Origin: Stutzerimonas kunmingensis
Lineage (GTDB): Bacteria; Pseudomonadota; Gammaproteobacteria; Pseudomonadales; Pseudomonadaceae
Assembly: GCF_900114065.1 (NCBI RefSeq)
Contig: NZ_FORS01000002.1
Span: 62,001-126,000, forward strand
Reading direction: 5' to 3'
Length of the DNA: 64,000 bases
Positions 46,902 through 55,758 of the stretch are shown here, piece by piece; position 1 is the first letter of the stretch, and every line of letters starts with the position of its first letter. The notes beneath the pieces were generated by a model. That model had not been told where the DNA came from. It saw only the letters and a program-made list of their open reading frames with translations, and did no database searches. A program made the position numbers and the translations under genes.

Positions 46902-47889
46902 ATGAAAGCAAAGCATTGGCTGGTTCCAGCTCTGCTGCTGCTGAGCGCGTTTGCTCAGGCGCAGGAGAAGTTCAAAGTTGGCTACATCCGTGTGATGGAC
47001 GATGCCCAGGCCATGGTTGCACACGAGGCCGGTCTGTATAAGAAGCATGGCCTTGACGTCGAGCTGATCGAGTTCAGTTCCGGTACCGACCTGATCAAGG
47101 CGATCGTCGGCGGGCAGTTGGATACCGGCGTCCTCGGCTTTACCAATGCGGTGGCCTGGGCCTCCAAAGGTGCTGACCTCAAGGTGGTCGGTGGTGCTCA
47201 GCAGGGCTACCACTCCATCGTGGCGCTTGAGGGTTCGGGTATCGAGAAGGTTGCCGACCTGAAGGGCAAGATCCTCGCTTCGCAGAAAGAGGGGAGCACC
47301 GCTGATGCAGTGCTGCGTGGCGTGACCTTGAAGAATGCCGAACTCAAGCCGAGCGACGTCAACATCATGGGTGTCAGCCCGGCCGTTGCGGTGCAGTCGC
47401 TGGTGTCCGGGCGTGTCGATGCGGCGTTCCTGTTCGAGCCGTATGATCGCATCGCGCAGCTGGTTGCCCCGGTTCAGCAGGTCTACGAGATCGGTGAAGT
47501 GTGGCCATTCCCGTGCATGGTGGTGATCACCTCCGGCGATACCCTGGCCAAGCGCAAGGATGCCGTCTGGAAGTCGCTGGACGCCCAGCGCGATGCCATC
47601 GAAATGCTCGACAAGCAGCCTGCCGAGGCAGCCAAGCTGATCGCCGACTACTTCATCGCCGAGCCGACTGAAGACGCTCAAGCGTGGTGAGCTCGCTCGC
47701 GAGGTTGTCATTGAGGAGGCGATCGGAACCCAGACCTTCAGCGCCAAGCTTGGCAAGGACGATCTGGCGCGCATCCAGGAGCTGGCGGACATTCTGCAGG
47801 AGCTCGGTTCGCTGAAGACCCGCGATGGCAAGCCGTTCGACACCAGTGCCATCGTCGATCTGTCCTGGCAGGAAGCTCGCGAACTCTGA
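46902..47889 (+). pseudogene. ABC transporter substrate-binding protein (NMT1/SsuA type), frameshifted
   Basis: The first frame (46902-47690, 262 residues) has a signal peptide (HWLVPALLLLSAFAQA) and an NMT1/SsuA-like binding fold (MVAHEAGLYKKHGLDVELIE; DLIKAIVGGQLDTGVLGFTN). It stops after DAQAW. The next frame from 47674 to TGA 47887-47889 carries on with TLKRGELAREVVIEEAIGTQ and ends SWQEAREL, a fitting C terminus. Removing one base near 47673 gives EPTETLKRGEL and a 328-residue protein of normal length. Either the gene is disrupted, losing the last 70 residues, or the sequence has a single-base error. GAGG precedes ATG 46902. ATPase and permease genes follow intact. Confidence 0.75.
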
Positions 47890-47991
47890 TCGCTTGACTC
47901 TGGTTTGAAACTACACGGGTCCGGCCTTTGTGCCGGGCCGTTTGCATCGCCCGCATTGCCGGGCAATTTCGTTTCTGGATTTGCGGATTTT

Positions 47992-48738
47992 ATGCAACTC
48001 AGGTTTGAAGAAGTAGACAAGCGCTTCGGGCAGCTCGAAGTCATCAAGGGCTTCAGTGGTGAGTTCGCCCAGGGTGAACTGGTGGCTCTGGTTGGACCTT
48101 CGGGGTGCGGCAAGTCGACCCTGCTGCATCTGGTTGCCGGGCTGGAGAAGCCCAGCGCGGGCCGCGTGCTTGCTGACGAAAAACCGATCACCGAGCCGAG
48201 CCCTCGACGTACGCTGGTGTTCCAGGAGCATGCCCTCTATCCCTGGCTCAGCCTGCAGGGCAACGTTGCCATGGCGCTGGAACTGCAGGGCGTGGCCAAG
48301 GCCAGCGCATTCGAACAGGCGCAGGCTTGGCTCGAGCGGGTCGGCCTCAATGGATTCGAGCATTACTACCCGCATCAGGTATCCGGCGGCATGCGCCAAC
48401 GCACGGCCCTTGCCCGCGCATTCATCGCCAAACCCGAGGTGCTGTTGCTGGACGAGCCGTTTGGCGCCCTTGATGCCCTGACCCGAATGGCATTGCAGGA
48501 CGTGTTGCGTGAACTGATCGAGGAGCATCAGCCGACGGTGCTGTTGGTCACCCATGATGTCGATGAGGCCCTTTACCTGGCCGATCACGTTCTGGTGTTC
48601 AGCGCGCGGCCGACTCGCGTGCTGAAAACCTTCAACTTCACCCATTGCGAGAAGAGCCACGACCTGTCCGACTTCACTGTCGAGCGTAAGGAAATTCTCA
48701 GTCTGCTGGGTATCAAGACGGAGGTAGCGCATCCATGA
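47992..48738 (+). CDS. ABC transporter ATP-binding protein (NitT/TauT/SsuB type)
   Basis: A 248-residue ATPase: Walker A LVGPSGCGKSTLLHLVAGLE near 40, the Q-loop in TLVFQEHALYPWLS, signature YPHQVSGGMRQRTALARAFI near 130, Walker B VLLLDEPFGALDALTR and the H-loop VLLVTHDVDEALYLADHVLV. This subgroup energises uptake of nitrate, sulfonate, taurine or pyrimidine-like solutes. ATG 47992 gives the canonical MQLRFEEVDKRFG; the upstream in-frame start at 47905 is not supported. It overlaps the permease gene by ATGA. Confidence 0.93.
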   Translation: MQLRFEEVDKRFGQLEVIKGFSGEFAQGELVALVGPSGCGKSTLLHLVAGLEKPSAGRVLADEKPITEPSPRRTLVFQEHALYPWLSLQGNVAMALELQGVAKASAFEQAQAWLERVGLNGFEHYYPHQVSGGMRQRTALARAFIAKPEVLLLDEPFGALDALTRMALQDVLRELIEEHQPTVLLVTHDVDEALYLADHVLVFSARPTRVLKTFNFTHCEKSHDLSDFTVERKEILSLLGIKTEVAHP

Positions 48739-49508
48739 GTCAGGCTCGCCGTCTTACTGGCCCAAAGAAGTACCTTGCGGTCGTTCTGGCCATCCTGTTC
48801 ATTCTTCTGATCTGGCAGGCCGCAGCATGGAGTTTGCCGGCCTTTCTGATGCCAGGTATCCCGACCGTCTTCGAGCGTCTGTTCAGCACTATCCAGGAGC
48901 CGGAGTTCCGCGAAGGGCTTTACGGCAGTATGAGTCGCCTCGGCAGCGGCTACAGTTTTGCGCTGCTGTTCGGGATCGGTTTTGGCTTGGTGGGCGGGGT
49001 GCTGTTCTTCTTCCGCGAGATCCTGCGCTCGGCCATCGTCATTCTGCAGTCGATTCCGTCGATCGCCTGGGTGCCGCTGTTTCTGATCGTGATGGGTTTC
49101 GGCAATCTGCCGATCATCGTGGTGGTCGCCCTGGCCGCTTTCTTCCCGATGGCGCTGTCGGTGATGAATGCCACCGAGAGCGTGCAGCCGGTGCACGTCG
49201 CTGCGGCGCGGGTCATGGGTGCCTCGCGCTGGCAGCTGCTGCGCCGCGTTTATCTGCCCGCCGTGATGCCAGAGCTGATCACCGGCGCGCAGCTTGCCTT
49301 CGGTAACGCCTGGCGTGCACTGATCTCCGCCGAAATGCTGATTGGTTTCGGCCAGGGGCTCGGGCGTTCGCTCGCGTACTCGGGCGAGATTGCTGACATG
49401 GTTGGCGTGATGATGAACATTCTGGTCATCGCCATTCTCGCCACGCTGATCGATCAGGTTGTACTAGAGAAGTTCAAGCAGCGGATGCTTCGCTATCAGT
49501 ACGTCTGA
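48735..49508 (+). CDS. ABC transporter permease (NitT/TauT/SsuC type)
   Basis: A 257-residue inner-membrane protein with six or so helices (LAVVLAILFILLIWQAAAWS at the N terminus). The EAA loop is VAAARVMGASRWQLLRRVYL, which contacts the ATPase. SIPSIAWVPLFLIVMGFGNL is typical of SsuC/TauC permeases. It is translationally coupled to the ATPase gene. Confidence 0.93.
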   Translation: MSQARRLTGPKKYLAVVLAILFILLIWQAAAWSLPAFLMPGIPTVFERLFSTIQEPEFREGLYGSMSRLGSGYSFALLFGIGFGLVGGVLFFFREILRSAIVILQSIPSIAWVPLFLIVMGFGNLPIIVVVALAAFFPMALSVMNATESVQPVHVAAARVMGASRWQLLRRVYLPAVMPELITGAQLAFGNAWRALISAEMLIGFGQGLGRSLAYSGEIADMVGVMMNILVIAILATLIDQVVLEKFKQRMLRYQYV

Positions 49509-49517
49509 GGCCATTGC

Positions 49518-50222
49518 ATGTCTGTTCCCTCGCGCATTGCCATATGGCTCGTCCTGTTGATGCCGGTCGCGTCGATGGCCGAGTCGTTGCGGGTGCAACT
49601 GCCCGAACGCCGGGTGCTGTCCAGCAGCGAAACGGAGAGTTTCGAGTCGGCGCTGATCGAACAATTGGCTGAAGCGCTTGGGCGTTCCGGGTCTTCCGTG
49701 GTCAGCGCAGATAACGCTGAAGTGCGCCTGGTCGCAGGCGATCGGGTCGGCCCGGCCACTTACTATCATGCTGTGCCTGCCGCGCTAAGCGCGACGGAAG
49801 GTGAGTTGCTTGCCTGGTCCGATCTTCAGGGGCAGACGGTTTGCGTCAATCACGCGAGTCCATATGGAGCGTTGCTGAGCGAGCGCTTCGCGGCGGTGCC
49901 TCGGGAATATCCGAGCGCGGCGCATGCGCTGATCGGACTCAAGCTTGGTGAGTGCGCTGCGGTTGTCGAAGATGATGTGCTGCTGACGGAGATCGCCACC
50001 TTGCCCGAGTGGCGGCGCTACAAGCACCTGTTACCGTCGCTTTTCGATGCCGGGTGGCAGCTAAGCCTGACGGTCGCCGATGACGCTAACCTGCAGCAGC
50101 AGATCAACGCGCTCTTGGCGCAATGGTCAGCAGAAGGGCGGTTGGCGGGGCTGACCCAGCAATGGGTCGATGAGGTGGCGTTTCAGGCATACGTGCTGGC
50201 CGATACCCTGGACTGCCACTGA
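49518..50222 (+). CDS. Periplasmic binding-protein-like protein
   Basis: A 234-residue protein with a signal peptide (IAIWLVLLMPVASMA) and a small extracellular solute-binding fold (LLAWSDLQGQTVCVNHASPY; ALIGLKLGECAAVVEDDVLL; WSAEGRLAGLTQQWVDEVAF). It follows the permease by 9 bp, so it is in the ABC operon. It is not a duplicate of the frameshifted binding protein. It could be a second binding protein or an accessory sensor. Whether it can serve the transporter in place of the broken one is open. Confidence 0.72.
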   Translation: MSVPSRIAIWLVLLMPVASMAESLRVQLPERRVLSSSETESFESALIEQLAEALGRSGSSVVSADNAEVRLVAGDRVGPATYYHAVPAALSATEGELLAWSDLQGQTVCVNHASPYGALLSERFAAVPREYPSAAHALIGLKLGECAAVVEDDVLLTEIATLPEWRRYKHLLPSLFDAGWQLSLTVADDANLQQQINALLAQWSAEGRLAGLTQQWVDEVAFQAYVLADTLDCH

Positions 50223-50250
50223 TTCGGTAATGCGACTTCGATGGCCAGTT

Positions 50251-50859
50251 TCAGCGTACGTTCTCGAGTATCTGCGGCAGCATCCGCTGCAAGCCCTCCA
50301 GTTTCAGCGGCGCACGAATATGCCCGCGCAGGCTGCCATCCGGTGCGACCAAAGCCAGATTTCCGCTGTGACTGACACTGTAGTCGCCTTCTGTTTCGCG
50401 CGCCGGAACGAAAGGGAGGCCCAGTGCCCTGGATAGCCTTAGCAGTTGCTCCATGTCGCCGGTCAAGCCGCTGAAGCCGGCGCGGTAGTAGCTCAGGTAG
50501 GCCTTGAGTTGTTCCGGCGTATCGCGCGCGGGATCGGCGCTGACCAATACCACCTGCAACTGCTCGCGAGTCTCGGGCGGTAGCTGGCTGAGCAGCCGAC
50601 GCATGTCGCTCAGCGTGGTCGGGCAGATGTCGGGGCAGGCGGTAAAGCCGAAGAACAGGATGTGCCAGCGCCCCTGCAGCGACGAAGTACTGAAAGGCTG
50701 GCCGTCCTGGTCGATCAGCTCAAACTGGGAAATGGGTCGTTCACGCGGCAGCAGCAGGATATTCGCCTGGTCCAGCAGTGCATCGCGATCGAGTGCGAAC
50801 CCGGGAGGAGTACAGGCCAGAACTAGGATAAGCAGGCTGCGCCTTAACGTTATTAACAC
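50251..50859 (-). CDS. SCO1/SenC-family copper chaperone
   Basis: The 202-residue protein has an N-terminal signal or anchor helix (SLLILVLACTPPGFA) and a thioredoxin-like domain. The copper-binding CxxxC is in FFGFTACPDICPTTLSDMRR and the conserved histidine in YSVSHSGNLALVAPDG. SCO proteins deliver copper or reduce cysteines during oxidase assembly, fitting the cbb3 cluster downstream. There is no ATG; GTG 50859 follows AGGA by about 7 bases. Confidence 0.9.
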   Translation of the reverse strand: MLITLRRSLLILVLACTPPGFALDRDALLDQANILLLPRERPISQFELIDQDGQPFSTSSLQGRWHILFFGFTACPDICPTTLSDMRRLLSQLPPETREQLQVVLVSADPARDTPEQLKAYLSYYRAGFSGLTGDMEQLLRLSRALGLPFVPARETEGDYSVSHSGNLALVAPDGSLRGHIRAPLKLEGLQRMLPQILENVR

Positions 50860-50900
50860 GGGCAGATCCTTTACCTAGCAGCGGCGCGGAGAATTCGCCG

Positions 50901-51449
50901 TCAGCGGTCGCTTAGGGCGAAGGCAGTCAGAGTGAACGTGGGAATGCCGATATCCTGAAGTTTCTGCGATCCGCCCAGTTCGGGCAAATCGATGATGGCA
51001 GCCGCCTCATGAATGCTCGCGCGCATGCGTCGCACAAGCTGTGCGGCGGCTAGCAGCGTGCCGCCGGTCGCAATCAGGTCATCGAACAACAGCACCGAAT
51101 CGCCCTCGCAAAGGCTGTCGGCGTGAATCTCCAGATGCGCTTCGCCATATTCGGTGCTGTAGGCCTGCGACAGCACGTCGGCCGGCAGCTTGCCCTGCTT
51201 GCGAAACAGCACCAGAGGTTTGTTCAGCTCATAGGCGAGAATCGAGCCGACCAGGAACCCTCGTGCATCAAGCGCGCCGATATGTGTGAAGTCGGCCTCC
51301 ACATAGCGCTGAATGAAGCTGTCAGCCACCATGCGTAGCGCCTTTGGCGACTGGAATAGCGGGGTGATGTCGCGAAACACCACACCCGGGCGGGGAAAGT
51401 CCTGCACCGGGCGGATCAGGGTCTTGATGCTGAACTCGTCGAAGATCAT
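50901..51449 (-). CDS. apt: Adenine phosphoribosyltransferase
   Basis: Apt salvages adenine to AMP with PRPP. The 182-residue protein has [59 protein letters not shown] and the PRPP motif [20 protein letters not shown]. It lies 27 bp after anr on the same strand, the order found in PAO1 (from memory). Confidence 0.95.
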   Translation of the reverse strand: MIFDEFSIKTLIRPVQDFPRPGVVFRDITPLFQSPKALRMVADSFIQRYVEADFTHIGALDARGFLVGSILAYELNKPLVLFRKQGKLPADVLSQAYSTEYGEAHLEIHADSLCEGDSVLLFDDLIATGGTLLAAAQLVRRMRASIHEAAAIIDLPELGGSQKLQDIGIPTFTLTAFALSDR

Positions 51450-51476
51450 CGGATCTGCTACTCCAAACGCGCTGAC

Positions 51477-52211
51477 TCAGACATCCATTGCGCCGCCGGC
51501 TAGGGCGCACAGTCCGATGGAATCCAGAATGCGTACTTCCTTGCCCTCGGCCTCGAGTAAGCCGCTCTGCTGAAAACGGGTGAATACACGGGAAACGGTC
51601 TCGACCGCCAGGCCCAGGTAATTGCCGATCTCGTTGCGCGACATCGGCAGGCGGAACTGATTGGCCGAGAAGCCGCGTGCGCTGAAGCGTGCAGAAAGGT
51701 TGATGAGAAAGGTCGCGATGCGCTCATCGGCGGTCTTTTTTGACAGCAACAGCATCATCTGCTGATCATCGCGGATTTCGCGGCTCATGATGCGCATGAG
51801 CTGGCGACGCAGCTGCGGCAGCAGGACGCTTAATTCGTCGAGTCGTTCGAAGGGAATCTCGCAAACCGAGGTGGTTTCCAATGCCTGCGCGGTGACTGGA
51901 TAGCTTTCGGTATCCATGCCGGAAAGACCGACCAGCTCGCTGGGCAGGTGGAAGCCGGTGATCTGCTCCTCGCCGCCATCGGTAACGCTGAACGTCCGCA
52001 ACGCGCCGGAGCGTACGGCGAATACGGAACTGAACACGTCGCCCTGGCGGAACAGGGTTTCGCCTTTCTTCAGGGGGCGGCCGCGTTTGACGATGTCGTC
52101 CAAAGCGTCCATGTCCTGCATGTTCAGCGACAGGGGCAGGCACAGCCCGGACAGGCTGCAATCCTTGCAATGAGCTTGCCGCTGCGCACGGACCTTGATC
52201 GATTCGGACAT
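51477..52211 (-). CDS. anr: Anr, FNR-type oxygen-sensing regulator
   Basis: A 244-residue Crp/FNR protein. The N-terminal cysteines in [11 protein letters not shown] with the later cysteine in [12 protein letters not shown] can hold an oxygen-labile 4Fe-4S cluster. The cNMP-like barrel has [20 protein letters not shown]. The DNA-recognition helix is [20 protein letters not shown], with the E--SR contacts for TTGAT half-sites. In Pseudomonas, Anr (FnrA in P. stutzeri) drives cbb3, hemN and denitrification genes. A near-consensus Anr box lies before hemN (53766-53779); none was seen before anr itself. Confidence 0.96.
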   Translation of the reverse strand: MSESIKVRAQRQAHCKDCSLSGLCLPLSLNMQDMDALDDIVKRGRPLKKGETLFRQGDVFSSVFAVRSGALRTFSVTDGGEEQITGFHLPSELVGLSGMDTESYPVTAQALETTSVCEIPFERLDELSVLLPQLRRQLMRIMSREIRDDQQMMLLLSKKTADERIATFLINLSARFSARGFSANQFRLPMSRNEIGNYLGLAVETVSRVFTRFQQSGLLEAEGKEVRILDSIGLCALAGGAMDV

Positions 52212-52328
52212 AGAGGGCTTCCTGGAAACCTAGTTATAGCGCGCAAGGTTAACTCAGGACGTCGGCGATGGCCAATCGGCTCAAGGGTCGCAGGCAATGA
52301 TTTGGACGATAGTCTGAGGCGCTCTAGA

Positions 52329-53705
52329 TCAGGCGCGACTGGCCTGGCTGACCTGCTCGGGGAGATAGTGGTCGAAGAGCATGCATATCGAGCGAACCAG
52401 TAGCCGGCCAGCAGGCTGAATCAGCAGATGGCTCTCGGTGATCTCGATCATCCCGTCAGCGGCCATCTGCTCGAGCATCGGCCAGGCTTCGGCGAAGTAC
52501 TGTCTGAACTCGATGTCATGCTCGCTCTCGATTTTCGTGAAGCTCAGCTCGAAATCGCAGATCAGAGACTGGATGACGGTGCGGCGGATATGGTCGTCCT
52601 GTTTGCAGCGTAAGCCTCTGGCGGTGGCTAGCTGATGCTGATCCAGCTGATATTGGTATTGTTCGATGTCGCTGGTGTTCTGGCAGTAGAGATCACCGAT
52701 CTGGCTGATGGCCGAAACGCCGAGGCCCACCAGATCACAATGGCCATGGGTGGTGTAGCCCTGGAAGTTGCGCTGCAGGCTGCCATCTTCTTGCGCCATG
52801 GCCAGTTCATCGTCCGGCAGGGCGAAGTGGTCCACGCCTATGTAGCGGTATCCCGCGTCGGTGAGCAAATGAATGCTCCGCTCCAGCATGGCCAGCTTTT
52901 CGGCGGGGGGCGGCAGGTCGTTGGCGTTGATACGGCGCTGCGGCGCGTATTGCTCAGGCAGATGAGCATAGTTGAACAGCGAGAGCCGGTCCGGCTGCAG
53001 GTCAATGATCGCCTCAACGGTTCTGGCGAAGCGTGCTGGCGTCTGCAGCGGCAGGCCGTATATCAGATCGATGCTCAGCGAGTGGTACTGCAGCGTGCGG
53101 GCCGCCTCGATGATGGTGCGTGTTTGCTCCAGGGTCTGCATGCGATTGATGGCGCGCTGGACGTCCGGGTCCAGATCCTGCACGCCGATGCTGATGCGGT
53201 TGAAACCTAGTTCGCGGAGCAGGCCGATGGTTGGCCAATCCGCTTCCCGGGGGTCGATCTCGATACTGAAGTCGCCATGATCATCGTCCTGCAGGTTGAA
53301 GTGCTGGCGCAGATGGCCCATCAGCCGACGCAGTTGATCATGGCTGAGAAAGGTAGGTGTGCCGCCGCCAAAGTGCAGCTGCTCGACCACCTGGTCCTTG
53401 CCCAGGTGGCAGGTGATTAGCTCGATTTCTTTCTCGAGGCGTTCCAGATAGGGCTGTGCGCGTGTCCGGTCGTTGGTCACCACTTTGTTGCGACCGCAGT
53501 AGTAGCACGCGTTGGCGCAGAATGGCAGATGGACGTACAGCGACAGCGGGCGTGACGCCTGGCGGCTGCCGCGCAATGCGTGCAGCAGGTCGAACGAGCC
53601 GACCTTTTCATTGAACTGGGCCGCGGTCGGGTACGACGTATAGCGCGGGCCGGCCTGATCGTAGCGACGGATCAGGTCGGAATCCCAGCGAATGGAGTCG
53701 AGCAT
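52329..53705 (-). CDS. hemN: Oxygen-independent coproporphyrinogen III oxidase
   Basis: HemN is a radical-SAM enzyme that decarboxylates coproporphyrinogen III to protoporphyrinogen IX without O2. The 458-residue protein has YDQAGPRYTSYPTAAQF near 15, the cluster motif in CANACYYCGRNK near 62, and the conserved EQLHFGGGTPTFLSHDQLRR and GFNRISIGVQDLDPDVQRAI. An Anr box starts 61 bp before the ATG, so induction at low oxygen is expected. It supplies haem for the cbb3 oxidase encoded nearby. Confidence 0.96.
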   Translation of the reverse strand: MLDSIRWDSDLIRRYDQAGPRYTSYPTAAQFNEKVGSFDLLHALRGSRQASRPLSLYVHLPFCANACYYCGRNKVVTNDRTRAQPYLERLEKEIELITCHLGKDQVVEQLHFGGGTPTFLSHDQLRRLMGHLRQHFNLQDDDHGDFSIEIDPREADWPTIGLLRELGFNRISIGVQDLDPDVQRAINRMQTLEQTRTIIEAARTLQYHSLSIDLIYGLPLQTPARFARTVEAIIDLQPDRLSLFNYAHLPEQYAPQRRINANDLPPPAEKLAMLERSIHLLTDAGYRYIGVDHFALPDDELAMAQEDGSLQRNFQGYTTHGHCDLVGLGVSAISQIGDLYCQNTSDIEQYQYQLDQHQLATARGLRCKQDDHIRRTVIQSLICDFELSFTKIESEHDIEFRQYFAEAWPMLEQMAADGMIEITESHLLIQPAGRLLVRSICMLFDHYLPEQVSQASRA

Positions 53706-53765
53706 GTGGCGTTCCCGGTCATGACGGCGGTCGCTGGATTCTAGGGGCAGGGCATTGCGGCGGAC

Positions 53766-53779
53766 TTGACCTGTATCAA
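53766..53779. promoter_or_regulatory. Anr/FNR box upstream of hemN
   Basis: TTGAC-CTGT-ATCAA matches the consensus TTGAT-N4-ATCAA with one mismatch. It is 61 bp before the hemN start on the - strand and about 130 bp before nadE, so it best serves hemN. Confidence 0.7.
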
Positions 53780-53911
53780 ACTTGATCCGACCCTAGCGCG
53801 CTGGGCCAGATCAGCGCCGACATCCGGAAGGATCGCGCTGATTGGCGGTCAGATGATCACGTCAGCGTCTTATGCTTCAGCAGCGCCTTCATATCGCCAG
53901 AGGAGAGATTC

Positions 53912-54739
53912 ATGCACAGCCGCCAGCAGGAAATCGCAACCGCGCTCAACGTCTGCGCACCATTTACCGGGCCGGAGTCGGTACAGGCCGAGATTGATCG
54001 TCGGGTGAGCTTCATCCAGACCTGCTTGCGCGAGTCGGGCCTGAAGACCTTGGTGCTCGGGATCAGTGGTGGCGTCGATTCGACCACGGCGGGTCTGCTG
54101 GCCCAGCGGGCGGTCGCCGGCATGCGCGAAGCAGGGGAAGGCGACGACTATCGCTTCATCGCCGTGCGCCTGCCTTATCAGGTGCAGCATGACGAGCATG
54201 AAGCGCAGCTGGCGGTGGATTCGATCAAGCCCGACGAGTGCCACACCGTGAACATCGGCACCGCGGTGCTGGGCCTGGCTGCCGCCACGCAGGCGCTTGA
54301 TCCTTTGAGCCCGGCGCAGCGTGATTTCGTGCTGGGCAATACCAAGGCGCGGATGCGCATGGTGGCTCAGTACACGATCGCCAACGCGCGCCAGGGCCTG
54401 GTCATCGGTACCGACCATGCGGCAGAGGCGGTGATGGGCTTCTTCACCAAGTTCGGTGATGGCGCGTGCGACCTGACGCCACTGGCGGGTCTGGTGAAGG
54501 ACCAGGTTCGGCAGATAGCCGCGGCATTGGGCGCTCCCGATCAATTGGTGCACAAGGTGCCAACCGCGGATCTCGAAGAGTTGTCACCTGGCAAGCCCGA
54601 TGAGGCAGCTCATGGTGTCAGCTACCGCAACATCGATGATTTTCTGCAGGGTAAGCCGGTACCGGACGAGGCGGCCCGGATCATCATCGATACCTACGAC
54701 AAGACTGCTCACAAGCGCCAGTTGCCCAAGGAGCCATGA
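53912..54739 (+). CDS. nadE: Ammonia-dependent NAD+ synthetase
   Basis: NadE amidates nicotinic acid adenine dinucleotide to NAD+ using ATP. The 275-residue protein has the PP-loop [20 protein letters not shown] near 47, [40 protein letters not shown] and [14 protein letters not shown]. The length fits the E. coli-type enzyme without a glutaminase domain. GAGGAGAG precedes the ATG. It is the only + strand gene inside the anr-cco block, which suggests insertion relative to PAO1. Confidence 0.96.
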   Translation: MHSRQQEIATALNVCAPFTGPESVQAEIDRRVSFIQTCLRESGLKTLVLGISGGVDSTTAGLLAQRAVAGMREAGEGDDYRFIAVRLPYQVQHDEHEAQLAVDSIKPDECHTVNIGTAVLGLAAATQALDPLSPAQRDFVLGNTKARMRMVAQYTIANARQGLVIGTDHAAEAVMGFFTKFGDGACDLTPLAGLVKDQVRQIAAALGAPDQLVHKVPTADLEELSPGKPDEAAHGVSYRNIDDFLQGKPVPDEAARIIIDTYDKTAHKRQLPKEP

Positions 54740-54757
54740 GCGCTCGCAAGCCTTCCG

Positions 54758-55474
54758 CTAGTGCGCGTGTGTCTCGTGAGATGGCGCTGAGCCATGCCCC
54801 ATCAGCCACTGCTGATGAGGGCCTGGCAGCGTCCAGATACCGAACAGAATCACCATTACCCCGCCGACGACGCGCACGCCACGCTTGCGCAGCAACGTTG
54901 TCAATCGCTCGGCAGCAAGGCCGGTGGCAAGCAACACCGGCCAGGTGCCGATGCCGAACGCCAGCATCAGCAAAGCGCTATCCAGTGCATCGCCCTGGCT
55001 GGCTGACCACAACAGGGTGCTGTAGACCAGGCCGCACGGTAGCCAGCCCCACAGCGCCCCCAGTATCAGGGCGCGTGGAATGCTCGTTACCGGCATGAAT
55101 TTGCTAGCGATAGGCTGGATATGACGCCAGAGTCCGCGTCCTAGCGACTCGATGCGTGTCAGCCCGCTCCACCAGCCGGCGAGGTACAGGCCCATGGTGA
55201 TCAGCAGAAGTGCGGCTACGACTCGTAACGCCATGGCCGCTGGACTGTTGGCAACGGCCAAGCCCGCCAGGCCGATCAGGAATCCGGCAACGGCATAGCT
55301 TGATACGCGTCCGAGGTTGTAGGCGACCAGGAGGCGCAGGCGCCTGCCGCGCTGATCCGGTGGAATGGCCATGGTCAGTGCACCCATCAGGCCGCCGCAC
55401 ATGCCGAGGCAATGGCCGCCACCCAGTAGTCCCAAGACCAGTGCTGACAGCAGCAGGGGCAGCAGTTCAGTCAC
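54758..55474 (-). CDS. TauE/SafE-type membrane protein of the cco cluster
   Basis: The 238-residue protein has six hydrophobic helices with the metal-like motif GGGHCLGMCGGLMGALTMAI at the start, GALWGWLPCGLVYSTLLWSA in the middle and a His-rich tail (HGSAPSHETHAH). The paired Gly/Cys segments are typical of the sulfite-exporter/cytochrome-biogenesis transmembrane family found beside ccoS and hemN in Pseudomonas (PA1547 in PAO1, from memory). A role in copper or thiol transport for oxidase assembly is inferred. GTG 55474 lies inside the end of ccoS (8-base overlap), so it is coupled to it. Confidence 0.82.
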   Translation of the reverse strand: MTELLPLLLSALVLGLLGGGHCLGMCGGLMGALTMAIPPDQRGRRLRLLVAYNLGRVSSYAVAGFLIGLAGLAVANSPAAMALRVVAALLLITMGLYLAGWWSGLTRIESLGRGLWRHIQPIASKFMPVTSIPRALILGALWGWLPCGLVYSTLLWSASQGDALDSALLMLAFGIGTWPVLLATGLAAERLTTLLRKRGVRVVGGVMVILFGIWTLPGPHQQWLMGHGSAPSHETHAH

Positions 55475-55679
55475 CTTTGCGTTGCTCCGGCTGATCTTCC
55501 GAGGATTCCACTGCATCGGCTGCGGAAGGCTTCTGCGGCTCGTCGTCGTCGAACAGGATGCTGTGCGCCGGTCCGTCGAGATCGTCGAACTGCCCGCTGT
55601 CCACCGCCCAGAAGAACACCCAGATTGCGACGGCCACCAGGACCACGGCAACAGGGATGAGGATGTACAGAGCGGCCAT
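55467..55679 (-). CDS. ccoS: cbb3 oxidase maturation protein CcoS
   Basis: A 70-residue protein with one N-terminal helix (ALYILIPVAVVLVAVAIWVF) followed by the CcoS motif WAVDSGQFDDLDGPAHSIL and an acidic tail. CcoS is needed to insert cofactors into cbb3 oxidase. It overlaps the TauE/SafE-type gene and lies 79 bp after ccoI. Confidence 0.93.
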   Translation of the reverse strand: MAALYILIPVAVVLVAVAIWVFFWAVDSGQFDDLDGPAHSILFDDDEPQKPSAADAVESSEDQPEQRKGD

Positions 55680-55758
55680 TAGGACCTCCAGGATCCGAAG
55701 CGAAGTCTTTAGCTGCGTAAAGTGCGCCGCTGCGCCAATGACGTGCGTTGCAGCAGAT

